The notes below the pieces were generated by a model. It ran no database searches and was not told the origin of the DNA. It saw nothing but the letters and a program-made list of their open reading frames with translations. A stretch of 45,000 bases of DNA from Neocallimastix lanati (nom. inval.) (Eukaryota; Neocallimastigomycota; Neocallimastigomycetes; Neocallimastigales; Neocallimastigaceae). Made by a program: the position numbers and the translations under genes. This document shows positions 30,147-45,000 of the stretch, piece after piece (the first letter of the stretch is position 1; the number at the start of each line of letters is the position of its first letter). The DNA lies in contig JACVTC010000194.1 in the NCBI GenBank assembly GCA_016946835.1, positions 1 to 45,000 on the forward strand. Direction: 5' to 3'.

Positions 30147-31363
30147 AAAAAATTTGTTAATTGTTTTTTTTTTTTTAAAAAAAAAATTTTTTATTTGTCT
30201 CAATTTAAAATAATTAAATTTTTTTAACAATATTATATAAGATAATTAAATATAATTAAACTTTAAATAATATAAAACTATTATATTTTGCTATAAATAT
30301 ATAATGTATTTATAGTAAAAATTAACCACTACCATACCATGAGATGTTTTTTTAATTGAATTAATTAAAAGTAAATAATTTTAATAATTATTATTTATTA
30401 TAATTATTATATAAATTATTGTAATTAGTAATAATTATTTTAAAATTTATTACCAGTCATTACAATTTGGACTTCATTTTTATAGAATTTCACATTAATA
30501 TATTATTTTACTTATTCTTTTTATTTTATCTATCCTCATAAAAAAAAAATTTTTTATTTTAAATAATTATTTATATTATTAATTTTGAAAATTAAAAAAA
30601 AATATATATATATTATAGTAATAAAAATAAAAATAAATCTCTTTAACAATATAGGAATACTCTAAAATAATGTATGAATATTTTTATAAAAAGAAACATC
30701 TAACAAAAGCATTGATTAAAAAATAAAATGAAATTATAAAATCAAAAAAAAAAAAAAAAAAAAAAAAATTATTTATATTATATTTATTCATTAATTATGT
30801 AATATTTAAAAAAAATAAATAAATAAAATAAAATGAAAAAAAAAAAAAATAAAATAAATAAATGAAATGAAGCGAAAAAAAATAAAAATAAAAATAAAAT
30901 AAATAAATGTAATGAAGCAAAAAAAAAATAAAAATAAAAATAAAAAATGAGGAGTTGCAAATTAAATAATATATTAAATTTATATATACTATCAATTAAA
31001 AAAAAAAAATACAAAATAAAAAAATAAAAATTATATAAAAAAATAAAAAAAATTAAAATAAAAATAAAAAAGAAATAAAAATAAAAAATAAAAGCAAATA
31101 AAAAAGAAATAATAAAAAAAAATAATAAAAAACATAAAAATAAAAAATAAATATTAGTATGACTATGACTATCTGTGGATAATAGATATTATTATATCTT
31201 AAGAAAAAATTTATATAACATACAATTCTCTATTGTATTATAGAACTTTAATAAAATTTGGAATTCAAAAAAAAAAAATTATATAATAAATTTTAATATA
31301 TATATTTTTTTTACTTCTTTTATAATAATAATTTATTAATCAATAATAATATAGTAAATTAAA
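29650..31363. other. AT-rich intergenic DNA between MKT1 and ARF
   Basis: No gene seen. It contains a T run at about 30110-30145, A runs, and a duplicated A-rich block of about 48 bp (about 30850-30895 and 30898-30943, each with AAATAAATAAATG then AATGAAGC). Open frames there on the minus strand are low complexity. Confidence 0.6.
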
Positions 31364-32324
31364 ATGGGGAAGGTACTTTCAAAATTTGGTAAAACCAAGG
31401 AAATGAGAATATTAATGTTAGGTCTTGATTGTGCTGGAAAAACAAGTACATGATTAAAATTTTATATTTTTTAATTTAATTGAAAGAATTCATTTAAATG
31501 ATAAATATTAATATGTATATATATCATTATTATTTATAATAATAATAATAATAATATTATCATAATCAATAAGCAATTCTATATAAACTGAATAAAGGAG
31601 AAAAACCTGAAACAACGGTTCCAACTGTAGGTTTTAATAATGAAGTTGTTACTTTTAGAAAAGTTAAATTTAATGTTTGGGTATGATATAACGAAAAAAT
31701 ATTACAAAAAATAAAAATGATTATTATAAAACATTAAAATTAGTGTATGTACAAATAATTAATAATATCATTCATTAAATCATTAATATCACAAAGGATG
31801 TAGGAGGTCAAGACAAAATTAGACCTTTATGGAGACATTATTATGCAGGAACTCAAGGTCTTATTTTTATAGTTGATTCTTCAGATTCAGCAAGGTTAAT
31901 ATTTATAATAAGATTATACTTAAAATTACTTTATATATATAATATATTAATTTTATTAATTTATAAAGTAATAAAATATTAAAATTAAATAATTAATAAT
32001 TATAATTATATTTTAAAAATATGACAATGTAAAATTTTAAAATAAATATTGTAATTGTGAATTTTTAGAATTGCTGAAGCCGGTGAAGAATTATTTAAAA
32101 TTATTCAAGACCAAGAAATGGCTAATGTTAATGTTTTAATTTTAGCAAATAAGCAAGACTTACCAAATAAATTGAGTCCTGATGAAATTAAAGCAAAAAT
32201 GAAGTTAGATAATATTAAAGATAGAGAATGGTGTATATTTCCATGTTGTGCAGTCTCTGGTGAAGGGTTAGAAGAGGGATTAAATTGGTTAGAAGCTCAT
32301 TGTGGTGGAAAATCTAAAAAATAA
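31364..32324 (+). CDS. ARF6: ARF6-like small GTPase, four exons
   Basis: Predicted exons 31364-31445, 31574-31680, 31797-31894 and 32069-32324 give 180 residues, the normal ARF length. ARF GTPases recruit coats and lipid enzymes; ARF6 works at the plasma membrane and endosomes. MGKVLSK at the start supports ARF6 over ARF1, and Gly2 is the myristoylation site. The P-loop is GLDCAGKT (residues 20-27), with Cys where DAAGKT is usual. Also seen are VPTVGFN (switch I), [17 protein letters not shown] (switch II, Gln68), [14 protein letters not shown] (guanine specificity) and [12 protein letters not shown]. The C-terminus [10 protein letters not shown] differs from animal ARF6. Introns are 116-174 nt; the first two end in AAG. 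Joins are fixed by the conserved protein. Confidence 0.93.
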
Positions 32325-34332
32325 AATAATTAAAATAATAAACAAGTAATCACTTATTTAAATTATATTTAAATTATGACATACTGACATAACAGTCAAA
32401 AATATTTTTGCTTAATATTTTAATAATTAATCAAAAAAAAAAAAAAAAAAAAAAATAATAATAATAATAATTAAGATAAGAATAAAAAAATAAAAATTAA
32501 TAAATTAATAAATAGATAACGTAAAAAAAAAATGTAGAATATATATATATATGTATATGTATTAAAAAATAACAATTAAAAAAATATTAATAATAATTGA
32601 ATAATAAGTTTTAAGTTTAAATTACTATAATAATAATTAAATTTTACTCTAAAGAACAGGTTATAATATTAATATTTAATAAAAATAAAAATAATTTTGA
32701 TGACTTAATTTGTTATAATTATTTTATTTTTTTTATTTATTTTTTTATTCCTTTTTTTTTCTTACAAAAAAAAATATATTTTAAATTTTTGAATTATATG
32801 TTAATAAATAGAAAAAATGTAATTAATCGATATTGTTTTTAAAATTCAGGATAGATTAAATTAAAAGATAAAATTAATACTAATGGATAATACCAAAAGA
32901 TTGCAAATATTTATGATACAGACAATCAGAAATTCAATATAAATATAGTTGAAATGGTATCAATAGATAGTAGCTTAAAAAATGGTAATAATTATATTAT
33001 TTTTGCCAGAGATTCTATTAACTATCATGACAGTGGTATCTATTGAAATTAAATTTCATTATTATTGGATTATCACAAAATTTTTTAATAAATGATACAA
33101 TTTCCAATTGAAAAGTTTCTATTATTAATTTCGATTTTTTAAGGATGATCATACTTTTTTCTAAGAACATGAGTATGTAATAATAACATTTAGATTAATA
33201 ATAAAAGCATTATGATCTTTATTGACTTAATTTCTAGTCAAATTTAGTACGTCTATAAAATATATCTAAATAATTTTTAAAATTATTATTAAGATTTTTT
33301 TTTACAATATTTATAATTGTTAAATTCGTGATTTTCAAATATTTCACATAGATTTATGTAAATATAATATTGATTTAATTAAATTGACAAAATAGGAACT
33401 ACGAATTAAATAATATCTTTTTAATTATTTTCATTAAAAAAAAAACTTTAATTTTATGCATGTATTAATTTAAATCTTCTTCAAAAATAAATAAATAAAT
33501 AATAAATATACAAATAAAAATATAAATAGTAAACATATAAATAATAAATAAATAAATAATAAATAAGTAATAAATAAATAATAAATTATTTCTTCATATT
33601 CAAATAAAAATATATAATAATTTATATAAATATAAATAATTCCCATTTTTTTTCGAAAAATATATAATGGAAGTTCCTTATTTCTTTATTTTATTACTTT
33701 TTTATTTTGTTTGGTTTCAAAATTATATTACAAAATTATAATTATTATAATTTTATTATTAATTTATAAATTAACTTTTATTTATTACATATTTCATTAA
33801 TTAACTTTAATTAATATATTTTATGAATAATACTTTTATATTAAATATAAGGTTCTATTTGTACTATTAAAATATTAATTAAAATGTAAATTATTATTGA
33901 TTAATAATTATATAATATTTTAATTAAAAACAAAAAGTTTTTTATTATTTTTATTATTCTTATCTTTGTTATAAAATTTATATTTTTATTATTTATTCAT
34001 GTAATAATAAAAATAACTACAAATATTATTATTAAAAATAATAAAAAAGGAAAAAAAAATGACATGATTAAATTAATATAAAAATTGAAAAAATATAGTT
34101 AATAGAAATCTTTTTTTTTTTTTAATGAATAAAAGAATTATACATATTTAAATATTTATCTTTTTTCTTTTTTTTTCTTTTTTTTTTTTTTTGTAAAACA
34201 ATTATATAATAAAATTCTGGATATATATTCTGTATATAAGTATTTTATATAAAAAGTATAAACAATTGAATTATCAATATTATAACATATTCTTATCTCT
34301 AAGTAATAAAATCGAAGTAATTTTTTTTTTTA

Positions 34333-34379
<47 letters not shown>

Positions 34380-34644
34380 TTCAGCAAATGTTAATTTTTA
34401 TATGTAAATATTTATAATAAAGGGGAATGAAATAAATGAATAATAAGTAGTAGTAGTAGTAATAAAATATATTTTCTTTTATAATCTATGTAATCTAAAG
34501 TCAAATTTAAAAGTACCTTATAACTGTAATTTAAAAAATTAACTTCATTTTTTACGTATTAATTATCGATAAATAATTTATATATATATATTATACTATT
34601 TTTATATGAAATAATAAAAAAAAATAAAAAAAAAAAAAAAAAAA

Positions 34645-34683
<39 letters not shown>

Positions 34684-34841
34684 TCCATTAAAATAACAAT
34701 AGTTTATTAATATATTGAAATAATTACATTAATATCTTTAAAATAATTTTAAATGTAAATTATTAGTTATATCATATTATATATTACTAAATCTCAATTT
34801 ATAAATTTCAATTTAAAAATATTTTAAATTTTATTAATTAT

Positions 34842-34877
<36 letters not shown>

Positions 34878-35052
34878 CTTTATAAAAATATAAATATAAA
34901 TAAATACAAATAAAGCAAAAAATAATTATAAATAATAAGAAATAATAAAATAAAATAAAATAAAATCTTTCAAGAAAATTTAATTATATGACACAGTATA
35001 TTTTAAAATCATAGTTTTCAATACTATAAATTAATTTACAAATTTAAGGAAG
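32325..35052. other. AT-rich intergenic DNA between ARF and the TBC gene
   Basis: No complete gene seen. It includes A and T runs, (AATA)n and (AT)n tracts (for example 34340-34373), an (AAT)n tract at about 34646-34682 and the small coding-like patch listed separately at 32891-33046. Confidence 0.55.
32891..33046 (+). pseudogene. Short coding-like patch, unidentified
   Basis: Fifty-one codons without a stop read YQKIANIYDTDNQKFNINI, then VEMVSIDSSLKNGNNYIIF and ARDSINYHDSGIY, with protein-like composition in otherwise A/T-simple DNA. No start codon fits, and stops flank both sides. It may be an exon, a gene relic or chance. I recognise no family. Confidence 0.25.
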
Positions 35053-39099
<4,047 letters not shown>

Positions 39100-39200
39100 A
39101 AATTATAAAATATATATATATATCAAATTTAATTTTGTTTATATTTTACTATTTGATTAACTTTTTTTTAGCATATGGTATATTCAATAATTATTATCAA

Positions 39201-39235
<35 letters not shown>

Positions 39236-39442
39236 TAGTCATAAAATTTTATTTTCATTATTTTTATTTTAATTAAATTTAATAATTTAGATTTAATCAA
39301 TAATGATATTTTATTTTTAAAAAGGTATTATAAATAATAATTAAATATTTATATTATGTAAATCAGTAATATAGTAAAAGTAAATTAATAAAAATAAAAA
39401 TAAAGATAAAAATAAAATAAAATAAAACAAAATAAAATAAAA

Positions 39443-39503
<61 letters not shown>

Positions 39504-39545
39504 GAAAAAAAAATAGAAAAAAAAAAATATAGAAAATAAAAATAG

Positions 39546-39588
<43 letters not shown>

Positions 39589-41231
39589 ATAAATTAATAA
39601 TCAAATTATTAATTTTTTAATATATACTATATTCCTATCAATAATAAAATCTTTTTTTTAAAAAAAAAAAAAAAAAAATTCTTAATGTTTTTTTAAATTA
39701 CTTTTATATATATATATATTTAATTTATCAAAATTTCTTTTTTATTATTTTATTATATATTAATTATAATGATGATGATGATGATGATAAAATAAAAAAT
39801 AAAATAACAAGAACAAAAATAAAAACAAAAATATATATTAAAAAAAAATAATAATAATAATAAAAATAAAAATAAAAATAGATATTTTATTAACAAAATT
39901 TTAATTTAGTTTTAATTAATAATATATAATTTAAGTATATCAATATTGATTCATTAGATTAATTATAATTTCTATTATGTAATAATATATATAAAAACGT
40001 ATTAAAAATTTAAAAAAAAATAAAAAAATAAAAATAAAAATAAAAAGAATAAAAAGAATTAAGAAATAAAATAAAATAAAATAAAATAGAATAGAATAAA
40101 ATAAAATAAAATTATATCTTCCCACAGAGTACAACTTGCCGAAATACATAGTATTTCAGAGCTTTTTTATTTTTTATTTTTTAACTTTTATTTTTATTTT
40201 TAATTTAATATGTACTTTTCACCTACATCTTTTTTTTATAATAAAGATAATAAATTTATGGAAGTACATTCTCTTCCCTGTCTATAAAAAAAAAAAAAAT
40301 TATATTATTACACCTTTAATCTTTCAAAAAAAATTTTTTTTTTTTTAAAGCCGTAATTAAAATTTTCTAAGAGAAATTTTTTGTTAACATCAACTTCAAA
40401 ATAATTTGTAATTTATTCATCAAGACTCTAATTAATTATACGAATATAGATGAAATAACATTATTAATAAGAAATATGATATAAATCATATTTTCTTATA
40501 ATAATACGATAATAATACGATAAATATATTATAACAAACACATATATTATATTATTTTTGTTTTTGTTTTTGTTTTTTATTTATTTTGTTTATTTTATTT
40601 TATTTTATTTTATAGAAAAAAAATAGATAAATAAATAAAACAATTCTAAAGGTTGTATTAAAATTTTTATACTCCAAAAAAGAAAATTTGAGTTTAATTA
40701 TAAATAAAATAACATAAAATAATAATAATAATTTATTAATATTATTATTATTATTTTTAATTATGATGATTATTAATTTGTAATAAAATATATATTAATT
40801 AAATATAATTATTCATTAATTATATTTAATTTTATCACTAATTATTAATTAATTTTTTGTTAAAAAATAATACTATGAATTATTTTTTTATAAACATATT
40901 GATTCTATTATAATATAATTGCTTATTAATTTAATATTTTTTTTTGTTTTTGTTGTTTTGTTTTTTTATTTAAAAATAAGTTTTTAAGTTCTTTTTTTTT
41001 GTTTGTTTGTTTATTTTGTTTTTGTTTTGTTTTTATTTTTTATTTTATTTTTATTTTTTTTAATTAACTTTTGAAATGGATAAGAAGATATAATGATAAT
41101 AAATATTTTAAATAATAATAAATATGTTGTTAAAAATAATTATAAATAGATAATTAATTATTTTTAATATTTATTTTCTTAATCTTCTCGAAAAATAGTA
41201 ATATTTTTCAATTTATTTTAGGACATCAGAT
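39100..41231. other. Convergent intergenic region between the TBC gene and SIS1
   Basis: No gene seen. It is full of A runs (about 39205-39233, 39444-39500 and 39549-39587), (GAT)n near 39769-39788, and A/T-simple repeats. Minus-strand poly-Phe frames at 39341-39604 are artefacts. Both neighbours' 3' ends fall here. Confidence 0.6.
40141..40157. other. Perfect hairpin followed by T run
   Basis: GAAATAC-ATA-GTATTTC, followed by AGAGC and six T residues, within a slightly GC-richer 50-bp patch (40115-40165). It could be a relic of a small RNA or a 3'-end signal; no known RNA family was recognised. Confidence 0.35.
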
Positions 41232-42553
41232 TCACTTAAGAAGATTTGCAATAGCTCTTTTATTTTCAGGTGAAAGTCTTCTTGGGAAGTTAATATGTAT
41301 ATCTACTAAAAGATCACCTTTTTTACCTGGTGATTTACTAATTGGCATTCCTTCTCCTCTAACTCTTATAATTTGACCTGGGCAAACAACTTCACTTCCT
41401 TGACCACCTTCAATAATAACTTGATGACCATCCATATGGGAAATTGTTTTTCTAAATCCTCCAATTGCTTCTGATAATTCTATTTGTAAATTAATACGTA
41501 AATCTGAACCTTCACGTTTAAATGTTGGATGTGGTTCTGGTTTATCTTCTATTATAAATACGATATCTTGATATTGACCATTTGGTAATTCATCACCTTC
41601 ACCTGAATATGTAATCTTAGTACCAGCCTTCCAACCTGGAGTAATATTTATACTAATAATCTTTGGTGATTGTACACCACCTCTGTTTCTAGTAATCTTT
41701 AACTTTTTAGTAGTACCATTATATAAATCAGACAATGAACATGGTAATTTTCTAGTCACAACCTTTTCAGGTTGACCCATTCCATTCATATTCATATTCA
41801 TATTCATTCCATTCATACCACTTGGGCCATTACCAAATATATTAGAGAAGCCAGAGAAGCCTCCCATATTTGGCATACTTCCACCACTAGATCTATGTGA
41901 ATCAGTATCCATATCCATGAAATTGAAATCACTGCCACCACTTCCACCAAAACTGAAGTTCTTGAAGAAGCTACTAAAGATATCATTTGCATCACTTGGT
42001 TGGAAACCAGTGGATGAGAAACTAAATCCAGGAGATGTTGTGAATGAGAATGTACCACCAGGGAAACCTTGAGCTCCAGCAGCACCTGCACCACCCTTTA
42101 AGCCTTCTTCACCGAATTGATCATATATAGCTCTTTTATTTTTATCAGATAATACCTAGTTTTAGATTATTAAAAAAATAAAAAAAAAAAAAAAGTTTTA
42201 ATATATATTTATTAAATATTTAATAGTAGTAATAATAGATATTTAAAAAAAATAAAATAACTTACTTCATATGCTTCGGCAAGTTCTTTGAATTTTTTAG
42301 TGGCTTCTTCTTTATTATTTGGATTTCTATCTGGATGCCATTTTAAGGCTTGCTTTCTGTAAGCTTTTTTTAATGCTTCATCATCAGCATTTTTTGGAAC
42401 ACCTATTTTATTATACATAAATATAAAACATTTAATATTAATATAAAGGAACAAAAGATATTATAATATTATTTACATAATAATATTATAACTTTATAAT
42501 ATTATACTTTTTATTTATTATTTACCTAAAATTTGATAGTAGTCCTTTCCCAT
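41232..42553 (-). CDS. SIS1: Class B J-domain co-chaperone (SIS1/DNAJB1-like), three exons
   Basis: Predicted exons on the minus strand: 42526-42553, 42266-42402 and 41232-42155; 362 residues. It stimulates Hsp70 ATPase and delivers substrates in the cytosol and nucleus. The J domain starts [20 protein letters not shown] and carries the HPD motif at residues 32-34 (WHPDRNPN). A Gly/Phe-rich and then Met/Asn/Gly-rich region follows (about 75-195, [18 protein letters not shown]). No zinc-finger CXXCXGXG repeats are present, so it is class B. Substrate-binding CTDs follow ([65 protein letters not shown]) and end with [20 protein letters not shown]. Length is normal. Introns of 123 and 110 nt end in TAG. 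The first exon is only 28 nt, so the J domain is assembled by splicing. Confidence 0.93.
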
Positions 42554-44862
42554 TTTTATTTTATTGCTTATTTATTTCGATATATTTAAAAAAAAAGTTT
42601 ACTTCGCTTATATTATTAACTATAAATATAAATAATTAAATGTAAATAAGTTTGATTAATACTTTGACTTTTATTAAATATAAATGCTAATTTAAATATT
42701 AACTATTTTTTTTTTTTTTTGAACTATTATTTTAACTTAAAATATATAAAACTCAAATGTAATAATATATTATAAATAATTATTCCTTATATTTCAGTTT
42801 TTAATAATATTACTATACTAATAAATTATAAATACAATATTCTAAAACTATATTAAAACTTTATTTTACTTTTTATTCCCAAAAAAAAAATAATTTTATT
42901 ACTACTATATTTATAATCTTATAAAAATATAATAATAAGATATATTTACTTTAAATATAATAAATAGAGAGATAGTTTTAATATATTTGTTTTTCTTTGT
43001 TCTTTTTTATAATATACTTTTTTTAAGATATGTAAATTTGGTATATTTTAATAGGTATAAAATTTATATACAATATTAAGGTATATTTGGTATCAAGAAA
43101 AAAATATTATTTTTTGTTTGTTTAAACGAATATTTCGCTTTTAATTATTTATATTAATAACTTAATAGTCTAATTTATAATAAAAAGTTTAATTAAAATA
43201 AAACTGAAGAAAAAAAAAAAAAAAACCAACAACGCTCTTTATATATTAAAGGTAAAGAAGTTTTAAGAAAAAAATATATATATTTTTTTTTTAATAATTT
43301 ATTCTTTTTTTCCTTTTTCTTCTATCTGAAATATTTCTAATTCCTTAATAAAATTTTTTTAATATTAATTAATATTAAATAATTTTTAAAGTATATTTAT
43401 ATCATCCTATTAAATAATTCGGTATATTCTATAAATACATAAAAATATAAATATGGATGTTTTATTTTTATTAATAGAAAATTTATATTAGTTAAAGCCA
43501 TTTCTAGCAAAAATATTAAAAATAAAAACTATTATATTTCTTCTAATGAATATTTCTAAAATTATATAAGCCACATTAAATATATATCAAGTATTACATA
43601 ATATCGATTAATAAATAATTCAGAAATACGCCACATTTTATTTCTATAATTTCATAGAATGTACTAGCAAAAAAATATAAAAACTTTTTATTTATAAAAT
43701 TTATTTATATATACTTTAATTTTTATTATTTATTTATTTATTTATTAATGTATGTATGTATGTATTTATTTATTTATTTATTTATTTATTATTTATTTAT
43801 TTATTTATTATTTATTATTTATGTATTTATTATTTATGTATTTATTTATTATAATCATTAAATTATCAAAATAATTAATAACTACTTATTATAATTAAAT
43901 AATATAAGGTAGAATAGTAATCAAAATAAATTCATATAATATATTAAATTATTTATTAAATTAATTTTTATTCAATAAATCTTCGAATTTAAAATTTTAA
44001 ATTAATGGATTTAAAAAAAAAAAGAAAAAAAAATAAATTCATTCTATTCATTTCCATTACTAATTATTTTTTTATTTTATTTAAATAATTATTAAAATGT
44101 AACAAAACGTATATTTTAAATACAATAGAAAAAATAAAATGTAGATCAAATGAAAAACTTTATTATTTTCTTTTTCTTCTTTTTATTTTTACAAAAAATT
44201 CTTTTATTGTAGTATATATTAATTAGGAATAACTACTAGCTAATATTTTAATTTAGTATGTTAAATAGTTCATTCTATAAAATTGTTTACTAATGACTTA
44301 TTCCATTTAAAATTATTATGTAATTGTTTACTAATTACTTATTATTAATTTTAAAGTTATAAATATCATTGATAATGATATTATTTTTATAATAATTTAA
44401 AATGGAATAATATATTAATAATGAGTTATATATATGATTATTAATATTAGTATTAATAACTAATTATCATGTTTAATTATCATATATACATTTTTTCAAT
44501 TTTTTATGTAATGACTAAATAAACTAAAAATACCTATAATAATATATTAAAGTTTGTTTTATATTCAAATTTAATATTTAATATCAATTTATGGAATAAT
44601 AAAATAAAAGATAATTACTTATGAATTTTTATAAGTCATTTTCTTAATAATGATTAGATTATAAGTTCAAAAAAAATTAAATGGATATATGGAATTAATC
44701 CTAATCATTAATTAATAATTACCATTATATTTAAATTTTAATTGATATTATTTATGATATAAATAAAATTTTTTTATTATTATTAATTATCAATACATTA
44801 ATTATTAATTATTTTTAAATAATCATTTATTAAATTTATTCATTTTTCTATATTTTTAATAC

Positions 44863-44898
<36 letters not shown>

Positions 44899-45000
44899 AG
44901 AATTACATAAATTGCTGTTTATACGATATAGAAATGTAAATATTGAAATTTATAATTATCTATTAGTTAATATTATAAGTAAAATTTAAAGAAATAATTT
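42554..45000. other. AT-rich DNA without a recognisable gene
   Basis: The SIS1 promoter should lie just above 42554. Beyond it I see only A/T-simple sequence: (TTTA/TTTG)n tracts at about 43728-43850, including (TATG)n near 43749-43763, homopolymers, and no open frame or composition island. Confidence 0.6.

Noticed and set aside
39341-39604. Minus-strand open frames made almost only of Phe, Leu and Tyr (also 5047-5604, 30784-31014 and 37210-37443)
   Set aside because: They are produced by A/T homopolymers and triplet repeats, have no other sequence features, and lie in intergenic or intronic DNA.

Overview
The window looks like nuclear DNA of an anaerobic gut (rumen) fungus, Neocallimastigomycota, of the Neocallimastix / Piromyces / Anaeromyces kind. 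The grounds are: extremely AT-rich intergenic DNA full of long A/T homopolymers and (TTTA)n or (ATT)n tracts; Asn-rich proteins; genes with many short introns; typical fungal housekeeping genes; and a secreted GH11 xylanase of the bacterial-like type known from rumen fungi. The genus is inference.

Layout. Positions 1-20 kb are mobile-element and accessory territory. At 1-1845 (minus) lies the gag and start of protease of a Ty3/gypsy-type element, broken by three frameshifts; 2021-3160 is probably its leader. A complete, apparently intact Ty3/gypsy element occupies 4091-11289: two 877-bp LTRs that look identical, a CAATT target duplication, and one 1347-residue Gag-Pol frame. Its LTR/leader junction shows a 12-nt complementarity suggesting Tf1-style self-priming. 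Directly abutting it is a tRNA-derived SINE (11306-11772) with A and B boxes, a long folded body, a poly(T) 3' end and a perfect 14-bp target duplication. A GH11 xylanase with an unusual W/N-repeat tail follows (12754-13800). From 15.7 to 19.4 kb come decayed elements: a MULE-type transposase relic, a minisatellite, a LINE reverse-transcriptase relic, an unidentified coding relic and an unexplained structured GC-richer island.

From 20.4 kb on are conserved genes. SYF1 (minus) and BUD22 (plus) are divergent across 371 bp. MKT1 follows, then a four-exon ARF6-like GTPase, a ten-exon TBC-domain Rab GAP, and a three-exon SIS1/DNAJB-type co-chaperone (minus) convergent with the TBC gene. They belong to general processes (splicing, ribosome assembly, mRNA regulation, membrane traffic, protein folding) and do not form a pathway or operon. 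Exons were assembled by hand from conserved protein sequence; of 19 introns, 9 appear to end in AAG rather than YAG.

No rRNA, CRISPR array or functional tRNA was found. The stretch after 42.55 kb appears empty.
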